A stretch of 45,986 bases of DNA from Acidobacteriota bacterium (GTDB lineage Bacteria > Acidobacteriota > Vicinamibacteria > Vicinamibacterales > CAVVIG01): positions 1 to 45,986 of the forward strand of contig QHWJ01000251.1 in assembly GCA_003222535.1 (NCBI GenBank). The letters are read 5' to 3'. A program made the position numbers and the translations under genes. Numbering within the stretch: the stretch's first letter is position 1; every line of letters starts with the position of its first letter. Under the pieces are notes generated by a model. That model was not told the origin of the DNA. It worked only from the letters and a program-made list of their open reading frames with translations, and made no database searches. Positions 22,615 to 31,610 of the stretch are shown here, in pieces.

Positions 22615-24228
22615 TCATTGCGATCGGCCGTCCTCGCGTCTGCGATACAGCGCGAGGCCGGCGCCCTCGCACATCCTCTCGTAGCCCTCCAGAAACACCG
22701 GTCGCTCGCGCGCGATGTGCGCGAGCATGTCGCCGCCTTCCGCCTTCTCCTCGATCAGGATCCAGGCGGCAAACGGCCGCGGGTGTTCGATCGCGGCCAG
22801 CCAGATGTCGCCGTTGCCTTCGTGCAGAAAGTCGCGGATCGCCAGGCCGGACCGCGAGGCTTCCTGCATGTAGTGCCCGAGCGATCCCATGCTCGCCATG
22901 ATCTTCTCGCCGGGTGCGCGACCGCCGAGACACGCCGTGACGCGCTCGCGGACGGGCGCGTTGGGCCGATCCCACTGCGCTTCGACGGCCATCGGCGCCG
23001 AGGCATCGAGCGGCCGGAGCTCGCAGCCGGCGATGGCAAGCACCGCGATCGCACACGCGGCCCGAACGCGACGATCCGGCGGCAGGCCAGCCGCCATGCC
23101 CGCGCCAACGGCTTCAAACGCCATCAGCGGCACCATGTAGCGAATCCGAAAAGGGTGTCCCTTGACGAACGCCGCCCAGGGGAGGGCCGCCATCGCCAGC
23201 AGCGAGAGCGCGAGGAGCGCGTCGGCGCGACGCCGGATCAGCAGGCCGAAGCCGAGGGCGAGCGCCCCACCGCCGGCGCCGGCCCAGACGAGCGGGCCGC
23301 CGCTCAGCATCCGCGCGCCCCAGCCAATCTCGGCGGCCGCCACCAGCGGACTGTCCAGTGCTTTGTTCTCCGGCACGAAGAACCCGCCGCCGACGAACCA
23401 CTCGCCGATGACGACGCGGCTGAAGATGGTGAAGCCGGCGACGGCGATGGCGGGGTAGAGCGCGATCGCGGCGACATCACACGCCGCGGAGGAAAGCGGT
23501 TGACCGCGGCGCCACCGCGTCCATGCGGCGGCCATCAGCGCGCTCGCGGTCACCGGCCACGCCTCGTACCGCGTCAGGCAGGCGAGCGCGAACGCCCAGC
23601 CCACATGGCAGGTCTGAAGACCGGGGACTCGAAGGCCTGCTCCAGCTTCGTCGAGGCCTGCTCCAGGTTCGTCAGCGGCGGCGGTACGTTCGTTGGCACC
23701 GGCAAGGACCCCGCTGACAGCAGTCGCGCAGACCTTCGGGTCTGTTCGACACCATTCGATCGACATCGCCACGGCGACGGTCGTCGTCGCGAGGAGCAGC
23801 GGCTCGGTCATCGGCGTCGATTGCAGGTACAGCACGTTTGGATTCAGTGCGAACACCGCGGCGCCGGCGGCCGCGGCGGTCGCCGATCCGGTCAGCGACA
23901 GCACGATCCAGCTGATGGCACCGGCCGCGATCGCGAAGGCGGCGATCGAGATCGCGACGCCCGACGCGCCGGTTCGATAGAACAGATCGATCTGGACCGG
24001 GATCGCGTTCAGCAGATGGGGCAGCGGCAGCCAGACCGCGCCGACCTGCTGCCAACCCGGCGTAATGCTGTCGATGATCCGGCGCGCGACGACGAGGTGC
24101 CCGCGCGCGTCGTAGTGGGTGAGCGTCAGGCCGAGTTGATGATAATGCCACGCGACGATCGCGCCGCCGAGCGCCGCCACGAGCGCAGTCGTCACCGGCA
24201 GTGTCCGAGGCGCGAACGGTATAATCAC
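22615..24228 (-). CDS. GT-C-like polytopic membrane protein with insertion
   Basis: This 537-residue protein has about ten membrane helices and the architecture of ArnT/PMT-like (GT39/GT83-type) glycosyltransferases. The first periplasmic loop has 'THYDARGHLVVARRI', where the Asp may be catalytic. Helices then alternate with short loops ('LNPNVLYLQSTPMTEPLLLATT', 'ACLTRYEAWP', 'HPFRIRYMVPL'), and a soluble C-terminal part follows. Such enzymes use polyprenyl-phosphate sugars. Donor and acceptor are unknown. A Pro/Gly/Ala-rich segment between 'VSGVLAG' and 'WAFALACLTRYEAWP' is encoded by repeat DNA and looks inserted. The start is GTG at 24228, 11 bp from the divergent DedA-like gene. Confidence 0.82.
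   Translation of the reverse strand: MIIPFAPRTLPVTTALVAALGGAIVAWHYHQLGLTLTHYDARGHLVVARRIIDSITPGWQQVGAVWLPLPHLLNAIPVQIDLFYRTGASGVAISIAAFAIAAGAISWIVLSLTGSATAAAAGAAVFALNPNVLYLQSTPMTEPLLLATTTVAVAMSIEWCRTDPKVCATAVSGVLAGANERTAAADEPGAGLDEAGAGLRVPGLQTCHVGWAFALACLTRYEAWPVTASALMAAAWTRWRRGQPLSSAACDVAAIALYPAIAVAGFTIFSRVVIGEWFVGGGFFVPENKALDSPLVAAAEIGWGARMLSGGPLVWAGAGGGALALGFGLLIRRRADALLALSLLAMAALPWAAFVKGHPFRIRYMVPLMAFEAVGAGMAAGLPPDRRVRAACAIAVLAIAGCELRPLDASAPMAVEAQWDRPNAPVRERVTACLGGRAPGEKIMASMGSLGHYMQEASRSGLAIRDFLHEGNGDIWLAAIEHPRPFAAWILIEEKAEGGDMLAHIARERPVFLEGYERMCEGAGLALYRRREDGRSQ
23633..23744 (-). repeat. repeat insertion inside the GT-C gene
   Basis: Two 21-bp units beginning AGGCCTGCTCCAG lie in tandem (23633-23653 and 23654-23674) and differ at two positions. 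About 55 bp on is a perfect hairpin CAGACC-TTCG-GGTCTG (23729-23744). Together they cover the extra segment of the membrane protein and stay open in its frame. Confidence 0.7.
24220..24225 (+). promoter_or_regulatory. -10 box TATAAT before the DedA-like gene
   Basis: A perfect TATAAT ends 14 bp before the ATG at 24240, so the leader would be only about 8 nt. No good -35 box lies 17 bp upstream. The box overlaps the first codons of the divergent GT-C gene. Confidence 0.4.
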
Positions 24229-24239
24229 CCGCTCATTCT

Positions 24240-24839
24240 ATGGGGAGAATCGTCAGCCGGATCCGCGGGCTCGCGCTGACGCTCGGTGCCCCAGGTCTTG
24301 TCCTCGTCGCCTTCCTCGATTCGTCGTTCCTCCCGCTGCCGGGCATCACCGACGTCCTGCTCGTCGTGATGGTCACGCGCCACCCGGCCGGCATGCTCCT
24401 GTTGGCCGCCGCCGCGGCGGTGGGGTCGATCGCGGGCTGTCTCGTGCTGCACTATCTCGGACGAAAGGGGGGCGAGGCGTTCGTCAGGAAGCGCTTTACG
24501 GGCGATAAAACAGAGCGCGCGATGGCCACGCTGCGGCGGCACGGCGTGATGGCGGTGCTCGTGCCCTGCCTCCTGCCGCCGCCGGCGCCTTTCAAGATCT
24601 TCGTCCTGCTTGCCGGCGCCATCGGGATCAGCGCGTCGAGGCTTGCGACGGCCATCGCGATCGGACGAGGCGTGCGCTACGTCGCGCTCGGACTGCTGGC
24701 GGTCCAGTACGGCGACCGCGCGGTGGCGTACATGCGCGAGCACGGCACCGTCGTGTCGCTCGTCGGCGCGGCCGTGCTCATGGCCGGCTTCGGCGCGTAC
24801 CTGCTGCGGACAAGGGAGCGGACCGGGAAGGGCCGATAA
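24240..24839 (+). CDS. DedA/VTT-domain membrane protein
   Basis: This 199-residue protein belongs to the DedA/SNARE-associated (VTT) superfamily, closest in feel to the YqaA branch. Its features are an N-terminal helix 'APGLVLVAFLDSSFLPLPGITDVLLVVMV', the glycine-rich 'SIAGCLVLHYLGRKGGEAF', and the re-entrant loop 'PCLLPPPAPFKIFVLLAGAIGIS'. DedA proteins include flippases for undecaprenyl phosphate and phosphatidylethanolamine, which would fit the polyprenyl-phosphate glycosyltransferase gene downstream. The substrate is inferred, not shown. Confidence 0.85.
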   Translation: MGRIVSRIRGLALTLGAPGLVLVAFLDSSFLPLPGITDVLLVVMVTRHPAGMLLLAAAAAVGSIAGCLVLHYLGRKGGEAFVRKRFTGDKTERAMATLRRHGVMAVLVPCLLPPPAPFKIFVLLAGAIGISASRLATAIAIGRGVRYVALGLLAVQYGDRAVAYMREHGTVVSLVGAAVLMAGFGAYLLRTRERTGKGR

Positions 24840-24859
24840 ACGCGTATACTCGATTTGTA

Positions 24860-24946
24860 CATCTGGCCATCTGGTCATCTGGTCATTGCGGCCAAATCAA
24901 CCAATAACGAGATGACCAAATAACCAGATGACCAGATGGCCACATG
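24860..24946. repeat. tandem-word palindrome before the GT2 start
   Basis: Arms of 28 nt (24860-24887 and 24919-24946) match at 26 of 28 positions after reverse complementation. Each is a run of the 9-nt word CATCTGGTC or CATCTGGCC. Further copies of the word continue rightward into the ATG at 24952, leaving no Shine-Dalgarno sequence. Confidence 0.85.
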
Positions 24947-24951
24947 ACCAG

Positions 24952-25923
24952 ATGGACCTGAGCGTCGTCATCCCGATCCGAAACGAGGCCGCAGCGATCG
25001 GCGAGCTGCATCGCGAGCTGACGCAGACGCTGTCGGCCTGGGGCCGCTCGTACGAAATCATCATCGTCGACGACGGGAGCACGGACGAGAGCTTCGCGAC
25101 GCTTGCGCGCCTGCAGGCCGTCGATTCCCATCTGCGCGTGATCCGGTTCCGCCGCAACTTCGGCCAGACGGCCGCGTTCACGGCGGCGTTCGACCACGCC
25201 CGCGGCGCGCTCATCGTCACCTCCGACGGCGATCTGCAGAACGACCCCCGCGATATTCCCGCGATGGTCGAGAAGATCGAACGCGGATTCGACATCGTGT
25301 GCGGCTGGCGCAAGGACCGGAAAGACGCATTCATCTCGCGGCGCCTGCCGTCGGCGATCGCGAACCGCCTGATCTCGATGGCGACCGGCGTCCGGCTGCA
25401 CGATTACGGCTGCTCGCTCAAGGTGTTTCGCGCCGAAGTTGTCAAGCCGCTCAGACTGTACGGCGAGATGCACCGGTTTCTGCCCGCGATCGCAAGCGAG
25501 CAGGGCGTGTCGATCGAGGAAGTGGTCGTGAACCATCGTCCGCGACGGCATGGGCGGTCCAAGTACGGCATCGGGCGTTCGATCCGGGTGATCCTCGATC
25601 TGGTGACGGTGAAGTTCCTGTTGAGCTATTCGACGCGTCCGCTGCAGATCTTCGGCCTGATTGGCGTCAGCATGGGACTGGCCGGCGTCATGATCAGCGG
25701 CTGGCTCGCGTACCAGCAGCAGTTCGGGAACGGGTCGCTCGCGAACCGGCCGCTGCTGTTACTCGGAATCCTGCTCATTCTCGCCGGCTTCCAGCTCGTG
25801 ACGCTCGGACTGCTTGCCGAGTTGCAGGCGCGCACCTATCACGAGTCGCAGAACAAACCGATTTACGCGATCCGGGAAATCCTCCAGACGCCGCCGGCCG
25901 AACGCGTCATGGCCGGACGATAG
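24952..25923 (+). CDS. polyprenyl-phosphate glycosyltransferase (GT2, DPM1/ArnC-like)
   Basis: This 323-residue inverting glycosyltransferase makes a polyprenyl-phosphate-linked sugar at the inner face of the membrane. The GT-A domain shows 'LSVVIPIRNEAAAIGEL', 'IIIVDDGSTDES', 'RNFGQTAAFTAAFDHA' and the DxD motif 'SDGDLQND' (Asp92 and Asp94), then 'RKDRKDAFISRRLPSAIANRLI' and 'HRPRRHGRSKYGIGRSIRVILDL'. Two C-terminal membrane helices follow. The ATG at 24952 gives the canonical start. An in-frame ATG at 24928 would add eight repeat-encoded residues. It probably supplies donors to the GT-C enzymes nearby. Confidence 0.95.
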   Translation: MDLSVVIPIRNEAAAIGELHRELTQTLSAWGRSYEIIIVDDGSTDESFATLARLQAVDSHLRVIRFRRNFGQTAAFTAAFDHARGALIVTSDGDLQNDPRDIPAMVEKIERGFDIVCGWRKDRKDAFISRRLPSAIANRLISMATGVRLHDYGCSLKVFRAEVVKPLRLYGEMHRFLPAIASEQGVSIEEVVVNHRPRRHGRSKYGIGRSIRVILDLVTVKFLLSYSTRPLQIFGLIGVSMGLAGVMISGWLAYQQQFGNGSLANRPLLLLGILLILAGFQLVTLGLLAELQARTYHESQNKPIYAIREILQTPPAERVMAGR

Positions 25924-26134
25924 CGCCGCCGTGTCTCCGCAGGAACAGAGCGCGTACTCTGCACGTCACGTGACGGTATTGCAAAGAAAATCGAGGCACC
26001 GGGCGCGGATGACATTTCATCAGCAGGTCGGCGGTACGATCAGGGCCGAGCCGAAGAACGGCGAGTCGGTTTATACTTATTTTACTTTTTACTTGCGACC
26101 GTCAATCGCGCAAGTCTAACCGCGGTGGGAGCAT

Positions 26135-27304
26135 ATGAAGCTTAAGACACTCAGTCTCTGGAGCGCGCTTGCGCTGTCAGCGGCCGCGATGGCCTGCCAG
26201 AAGAGCAGCCCGACACGGCCGTCAGATCTCGTCTCCTCGGCCGAGACCGAGTCGGTCACGGACGCAACGACAGGCATCACGCTGACGTCGCCGCAGTTGA
26301 CGACGCCGACGATCAACCAGCAGTTCAAGAACAGCGAGCAGCCGCTCGCGCTGACGATCAGGAACGCGGTCACGACCGGCACCACGGCGCTGACTTATAC
26401 ATTCGAAGTGGCCACCGACATTGGTTTTGCCAACAAGGTCTACACGAAGGACGGCGTGCCTGCGGGCGCCGGCAATCAGACGGTGCTGAGGATCGACAAG
26501 ATCGGCGCGGCCAGGACCTATTTCTGGCGCGCACGCGCAGTAAGCGGAAGCCTCGCCGGTCCCTACACCGCACCCGGCAGTTTCGCGATCGGCCCCGAGG
26601 TGATTCTGCAGCAGCGTCCGGCCGGCCAGCTGTTCTATCGCTTTGAAATCTCCGAGGTGGCGTCCTTCAGCCCCCTTGTCTACAGCGTAACGGTTGCCGA
26701 ACGGAGCGACCTGCCATACACCCCTCATGACGTGACGATCAAGCTCCTGGAAAAGACTTACTTCTGGCGTGTGATCGCAACCGATCCATCGAACGCGGTC
26801 AGCAGCCCCTTCTCCGCCACGGGACAGTTCAAGGTCCAGCCGTTCAGCCTGGCGCAGGCAACAATCATCAACAACCCGTCCGACTTCGCGAGCTGGGCTG
26901 AGACGGCGGCGATCACAAGCATCGATTTCACGCCCAACGCGATTCTCGTTGACTTCGACAAGAGAACGGGACCGGGCCGTTGGCCCGATGTGGGCTTTGG
27001 CACCGGATCCCTTCAGTACACGCTGGGGATGTGTGTCAGGATCGATGATCACTGGTACTGTTCGGCCACCATCCAGTTCTGGTATGGCCGCGACTTGGAC
27101 GCCTCCGGTCTGCCGTCAAACATCGGAATCGATTGGTGGTACGACGGTCGGTGGGGACGCCTGCTGAGGTATCAGCCTGCCGCGGGTGAAACGGTCGGCA
27201 TCTACGTCGGGGCGGGTAACTTGCGCGATAGCGGGAATGTGATCGTCAAAGAGCGGTCGAACGTCGTGCTCATGCCGTTTGGGGGAAGTTACAGGCCTCG
27301 TTGA
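26135..27304 (+). CDS. lipoprotein with FN3-like domains and unnamed C-terminal domain (paralog 1)
   Basis: This 389-residue lipoprotein has a lipobox 'AAMAC' with Cys21. A first FN3-like module ('PLALTIRNAV...YTFEVATDIGFANKVY...GAARTYFWRARA') is followed by a second, shortened one ('FYRFEISEVASFS...KTYFWRVIATDPS'). The C-terminal domain of about 150 residues starts at 'FSLAQATIINNPSDFASW' and ends at 'VKERSNVVLMPF'. It is shared with two lipoproteins 5 and 7 kb downstream. Compared with paralog 2, about 30 residues are missing at the start of the second module, right after 'GPEVIL'. It also lacks the CAGDC pair of the other paralogs but has two Cys in 'GMCVRIDDHWYCSA'. Function unknown. A surface-glycan context is likely. 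Confidence 0.85.
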   Translation: MKLKTLSLWSALALSAAAMACQKSSPTRPSDLVSSAETESVTDATTGITLTSPQLTTPTINQQFKNSEQPLALTIRNAVTTGTTALTYTFEVATDIGFANKVYTKDGVPAGAGNQTVLRIDKIGAARTYFWRARAVSGSLAGPYTAPGSFAIGPEVILQQRPAGQLFYRFEISEVASFSPLVYSVTVAERSDLPYTPHDVTIKLLEKTYFWRVIATDPSNAVSSPFSATGQFKVQPFSLAQATIINNPSDFASWAETAAITSIDFTPNAILVDFDKRTGPGRWPDVGFGTGSLQYTLGMCVRIDDHWYCSATIQFWYGRDLDASGLPSNIGIDWWYDGRWGRLLRYQPAAGETVGIYVGAGNLRDSGNVIVKERSNVVLMPFGGSYRPR

Positions 27305-27317
27305 GCGGCGCAAGGCC

Positions 27318-28766
27318 TCAACGCCTTTTGATGCACCACGAGGCGACGCGCTCGCCGCCTTCGCATGGAAGCCGCTCGAGCAGCACCTCCTCGGCGGCGT
27401 GTTCGTCCACCTGACGCTGGTAATCCTGGATGCGGATCAGATCCGATGACGCGACGATGACCCGCCCGCGGGACAGAAAGTCGACGACGTACGCGTCCCA
27501 ATAGGTTGCCCGCGCGTAGCGGATGCGATGGGTGATCAGGTAATCAGCGAGAACACGGTGTTCGTTGGGCGGCGGGTTGGCGACGGTCGAGCGAATGAGC
27601 CGCACCTGATCGAACAGGTCGACGGCTGCCCAGGCAACGAAGGCGGCGGCGATGGCCGCACGCAGCGACGGCGAGGGCTCGCCGCGCAGAAACAGCGCGC
27701 AGAGGCCAACCGGCAGCAGGATGCCGAGGGTCAGGTACCGCAGAATCGGCGGGTGCCCCAGGATTGCATTGCACGACAACGGATAGACGCAGGCAGTGAG
27801 CGCACCAACCCACATCAGGTAGGCGCCGAAGCTCGAGTCAGGTCCGGCGTTCCGCTGGCGCGGATGCGCGACGAGCATGCGTAACACCATCGCGATGAGC
27901 GCCGCCCGGACGAGCCAGCCCACGGCGGCGTAGCCGGTCACCAGCGGCGTGTTCATTCTGATCTGCTGCAACCGCGTCGGCACGCCGCCGAGGAGCGCGG
28001 GAAACGCCTCGGTCAGCAGCGAGCGAAGCCGCGAGCCCCAGGCCGCGTCGAAGCACATCTGCCCGCGCAGCGATGCGGCTTGCAGCGCGAGCGGGCCGCC
28101 CGTCAGGTGCATCTTGAGATCGTCGATGAGAATGGAGACGAGGCCGACGCCGAGCCCGACAGTCGCGGCGTGTTTGAGCGCAACACCCGACCAACAGGAA
28201 CGATAGGCCCGTTCAGCAAGGAAGAGCGCCGGCACCGCGAACATCACGAACTCTCGATGGAGAGAGCCGATCGCCAGGAGAGCGCCGAATGCGAGCGCGT
28301 GCCTGCGGATGTGCCAGAGGAGCAGCACGTAAACGAAGGGCTCGACGCACGCGCCGGCCGCTTCGAGCAGCGTGTTGCTCGTGGCGGGAGTCGGGATGAT
28401 GAACGGTAAAGCGGTGATGAACGCCATCACCGGTCGCAGACCGAGTCGACGGCTGATCGCGACCACGAGCCACACCGCGACCAGGACGTTCAGCACAATC
28501 AGCGGCAGGCGCATGACCGCTACCGATGGACGCGCCAGCCAGAAGAACGGAGTGATGATCCAGGCCTCGACCGCGAGGATGTAGTTCAGACCGCTGTAGA
28601 ACAGCGGAAATTCCTGAAACGCGCTTGCACGCTTCGCCATCAGACCGACGATGGCCTGATCGGAATCGAAATAGAAGCCTTCATAAACGGTCGGCACGAT
28701 GCTCCGGACAAGCACCAGCGCCGCTGCGGCGGCGGCGCAGAAGAGGAGCTCTCGCCGGCGGCTCAT
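27318..28766 (-). CDS. GT-C-like polytopic membrane protein
   Basis: This 482-residue protein has about ten membrane helices. The first loop carries 'YFDSDQAIVGLMAKR', with the acidic residues expected at the catalytic site of GT39/PMT-like enzymes. Other motifs are 'NTLLEAAGACVEPFVYVLLL' and 'GSLHREFVMFAVPALF'. A soluble C-terminal tail of about 80 residues ends in 'CIKRR'. It overlaps the preceding 895-aa gene on the same strand by four bases (ATGA), so the two are co-translated. The sugar and acceptor are unknown. Confidence 0.8.
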   Translation of the reverse strand: MSRRRELLFCAAAAAALVLVRSIVPTVYEGFYFDSDQAIVGLMAKRASAFQEFPLFYSGLNYILAVEAWIITPFFWLARPSVAVMRLPLIVLNVLVAVWLVVAISRRLGLRPVMAFITALPFIIPTPATSNTLLEAAGACVEPFVYVLLLWHIRRHALAFGALLAIGSLHREFVMFAVPALFLAERAYRSCWSGVALKHAATVGLGVGLVSILIDDLKMHLTGGPLALQAASLRGQMCFDAAWGSRLRSLLTEAFPALLGGVPTRLQQIRMNTPLVTGYAAVGWLVRAALIAMVLRMLVAHPRQRNAGPDSSFGAYLMWVGALTACVYPLSCNAILGHPPILRYLTLGILLPVGLCALFLRGEPSPSLRAAIAAAFVAWAAVDLFDQVRLIRSTVANPPPNEHRVLADYLITHRIRYARATYWDAYVVDFLSRGRVIVASSDLIRIQDYQRQVDEHAAEEVLLERLPCEGGERVASWCIKRR

Positions 28767-31450
28767 CGCGTCTCGATCCAGCAGCCGAGAAACCGCGTAT
28801 CGGTGCTGCCGGGTTCGAATGTCGTCGGACGGGCGCCTCGGGCCGAGGTGACTCGCAGCGGCACGGCCGAGCGCCCCCTGGGTATCGGGATGTCCACCAT
28901 CCGCTCCTCACCCGGCCTCATCGTCAATTCCTCGCGCCACGGACCGGCCTCCAGCGTCACGCGGTTGTCGATGGGGGGATTGCGCACGAACAGATGGATG
29001 CACGCCTCGCCGCCATCGTGGACGTCCGGCGCGATGACGAATTCTCCACTCCGTTCGCCGGCCACCCAAGCCCCGCTCTGCTCCATGTACGCATCGCCGG
29101 CGATCAAGAACACGACGGCGGGGCCGTAGCGTGCAACGTGCCAGGCGTCGAGGTTGGAGACGCGATCGCGCGGCGGCGTCACGTCGAGGGCGCGCAACGT
29201 GAGGCGCTCGATCGTCGGCCGGGCGGCCGCATCGCCGTCGACGAGCATCGCCGGCGTTGCGATGGGGAGGCGGAACTCGCGCCGCCAGAAGCCTCGTGCA
29301 CCAGTCAGGTCCCAGGTCCACGCCGGACCGAAGGTGTGATCGACCGTCACGCTCACCCTGCCCGCGCCGGGATGCGAGAGCGCGACTTCGACGGCATACG
29401 TCGCGGTCGGCGGGTGGAGGACCCACATGAGCGGATCATTGATCTGCGACGCGGCTGCTGCGGACCCCGGCGCAGCCGAGGCGAGCGTGAGGCGCGCCGG
29501 CACGTCGCCGAGCGGCACGCGTTTCAGCGGCCCGTACTGAACGGCGATCTGGTGATTGCCGGGGTCCAGCAGATCGAGCAGCGCGACGTTGCCGGCCGTC
29601 GGCGTCAACGGCATCGCGCCGTTGGTGCGCCAGACGATGGACAGCGCCAGCATCGCGGTCAGCGCGGCGGCGAATCCGATCCCGGTCGCGGACGCGCCTG
29701 TGCTTGCGCCGCGGCTGGCGAGGAAGGCACCGGCGACCGCCGTCAGCGTGAGTGCAGCGAGCCAGATCGCCCCCTGGACGAGAGCCGTGAATGGCTCGTT
29801 CTGAAACAGGCTTGGCACTCCCGTTGTCAGATCCACCAGTGGCGAGAGCCACCCGAGCAGGCGCGAATGGCCGTCGCGAACGTTGTACAACAGCGCGCCC
29901 CGGTCGACGGCCGCGATCGTCGCCGTCACCAGCAGGCTGACCGCGAGGCCTCCCAGCCCGAGCATGCGGCTGGCGCGGCCGCGGCTCGCCTGGAACCACG
30001 CCGCGGCCGGAACGGCGAGCAGCAGCAGCATCGGCGTCAGGAACCGGGCCGCCGAGCTCGAGCCGGCCCACCACATCTGAAACGCGCCGACCGACAGCGT
30101 GTAGGGCACGATCACCGCCAGCAGCTCGACCGCGAGCCTCGTGTGACGGCGGAGAAGCGGGATGAATCCGAGCGCGGCACACAAGTACACCGGCGCGTTC
30201 GGCAGAACGCCGAACTGCTGATCAAACGCGAGGCCTATCAGACCGCGCGGCAGATTCGAAAGGCTGCTCTGACTGGACCCGCCGTAGGGCGCGCGCGGAT
30301 CGGGTATCCCGTAGATCGCGTAGAAGAACCCGAGCCAACACACGGCGCTGCACATGGGGACGGCAAGCAGCGCGACCGCGCGCCGTGGCCACACTGGCGC
30401 GCCCAGCTGCCGGAGCAGGATCAACGCGCCAAGGACGCCCGAGGCGATGGCGAGCCGCGCGTGCAACCAGGGCAGGATGGCCAGCGCCAGTCCCGTCGCT
30501 GCAAGGCGGCGCAGGCTGGCGGCGCGCTCGTCGGTCTCGATGAGCGTCAGCACGCCCAGCATCACGATCGCCGCGCCCGGCGCGTCCGGATACACCACGA
30601 ACGCCTGAAAGAAGAACGGCAGCGACAGCGCGACGGTCGCCCAGCCAAACCAGGCGGAGGCGATGTCACGAGTGACGCGCCACGCCGCGATCCAGGCGAG
30701 CGCGGACGCCCAGCCGGCAACGAGCGCGAGGAACAGCAGGACGCCGCGGTACCCGAAGACTGCGAACACAGGCGCGACAAGAACAGGAAGGCCGGGCGCA
30801 TGGATCGAGTAGATCTCGCCGTCGGTGCCGCGGCGCAGGAAATCAGGGCGCAGGTCCGCTGCGAAGTACGCGTTATAATCGCCGCGGCGGTAGTTGTTCT
30901 CGACCCGTAGGTCGTGATCGGTAATCAGGCTCTCCGCGATGACGAGGTAGTGCGGCTCGTCGCCGGCTGGCAGTTGAGGGGAGACCTGATAGGCGCCGGT
31001 GACGTAACCGATTGACGCGACGACAGCGGCAAGCCATCTCGCGCGCCGTGGATCGATGGCTGCCGCTCTAGTGGCGCGCGGCACGCGGCTCCAGGCGCCC
31101 GTTGCAGCCGGCACCGCGAACGCTGTGACGAGGATTATCCAGAGCCACACGCGCAAAGGGCCGACCCAGACGAGGAACGCCGCCGGAATCGGCACCGGCA
31201 GCCAGGGCAGCAGGAGAAGGGTGGAAAGCGCCAGCACCACGACGCGAGGCCGTCGAGGCCACCAGGTCAGCACCACTGCGCCCAACGTCGCTACGCACAC
31301 GGCGAGCCAGCCAGGTGGCGGTAAGACACCGATGCGAGGCGCTCGCGGCTGAGATGACGCGACCGAAAGCGCGCCCGCGGAAACCCAGGCGGCAAGTGCA
31401 GCGACGAAAACGAGGCTAAGTCGTAGCGGGGACAGCCGCTTGGCGTCCAT
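28763..31450 (-). CDS. large GT-C-like membrane protein with periplasmic C-terminal domain
   Basis: This 895-residue protein has an N-terminal polytopic region of about 600 residues and a soluble C-terminal region of about 280 residues. Helices near the N-terminus precede the catalytic-looking loop 'PAGDEPHYLVIAESLITDHDL', whose Asp-Glu pair is typical of GT-C enzymes. 'YSIHAPGLPVLVAPVFAV' and 'VVYPDAPGAAIVMLG' follow. The C-terminal part looks like beta-sandwich domains ('ATYAVEVALSHPGAGRVSVTV', 'GPWREELTMRPGEERMVDIPI'), perhaps for binding glycan or protein. It is the first gene of a two-gene unit and starts near 31450. Confidence 0.8.
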   Translation of the reverse strand: MDAKRLSPLRLSLVFVAALAAWVSAGALSVASSQPRAPRIGVLPPPGWLAVCVATLGAVVLTWWPRRPRVVVLALSTLLLLPWLPVPIPAAFLVWVGPLRVWLWIILVTAFAVPAATGAWSRVPRATRAAAIDPRRARWLAAVVASIGYVTGAYQVSPQLPAGDEPHYLVIAESLITDHDLRVENNYRRGDYNAYFAADLRPDFLRRGTDGEIYSIHAPGLPVLVAPVFAVFGYRGVLLFLALVAGWASALAWIAAWRVTRDIASAWFGWATVALSLPFFFQAFVVYPDAPGAAIVMLGVLTLIETDERAASLRRLAATGLALAILPWLHARLAIASGVLGALILLRQLGAPVWPRRAVALLAVPMCSAVCWLGFFYAIYGIPDPRAPYGGSSQSSLSNLPRGLIGLAFDQQFGVLPNAPVYLCAALGFIPLLRRHTRLAVELLAVIVPYTLSVGAFQMWWAGSSSAARFLTPMLLLLAVPAAAWFQASRGRASRMLGLGGLAVSLLVTATIAAVDRGALLYNVRDGHSRLLGWLSPLVDLTTGVPSLFQNEPFTALVQGAIWLAALTLTAVAGAFLASRGASTGASATGIGFAAALTAMLALSIVWRTNGAMPLTPTAGNVALLDLLDPGNHQIAVQYGPLKRVPLGDVPARLTLASAAPGSAAAASQINDPLMWVLHPPTATYAVEVALSHPGAGRVSVTVDHTFGPAWTWDLTGARGFWRREFRLPIATPAMLVDGDAAARPTIERLTLRALDVTPPRDRVSNLDAWHVARYGPAVVFLIAGDAYMEQSGAWVAGERSGEFVIAPDVHDGGEACIHLFVRNPPIDNRVTLEAGPWREELTMRPGEERMVDIPIPRGRSAVPLRVTSARGARPTTFEPGSTDTRFLGCWIETR

Positions 31451-31562
31451 CCGGCGGGCATGCTACCACACTGCCTCCTTCAGACATTTCCGACGCGGAG
31501 CGTTGCGGAGAGTCCCTAAATTTCAAGTGATTTCGACCCGATACGAAAAGATGTGCACCGGT

Positions 31563-31580
31563 AGGCGCTCCGTAGCGCCT
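31563..31580 (+). other. perfect leader hairpin before lipoprotein paralog 2
   Basis: AGGCGCT-CCGT-AGCGCCT forms a 7-bp stem with a 4-nt loop, ending 30 nt before the ATG at 31611 and 17 nt before the ribosome binding site GAGGAG. It has no U-run, so it is more likely a leader structure than a terminator. Confidence 0.5.
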
Positions 31581-31610
31581 CGCGCTGCGCTTCCCCCGAG
31601 GAGATGCCCA

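Noticed and set aside
22618-24279. 553-codon plus-strand open frame
   Set aside because: It is antisense to the GT-C gene, with Arg/His-rich low-complexity translation.
25924-26134. riboswitch in the leader of lipoprotein paralog 1
   Set aside because: I looked for a cyclic-di-GMP-type core and found only loose fragments. No consistent fold could be supported.
28625-30910. 761-codon plus-strand open frame opposite the GT-C genes
   Set aside because: It is arginine- and glutamine-rich with no domain sense and lies entirely opposite a protein with clear membrane helices and motifs. High GC creates such antisense frames.
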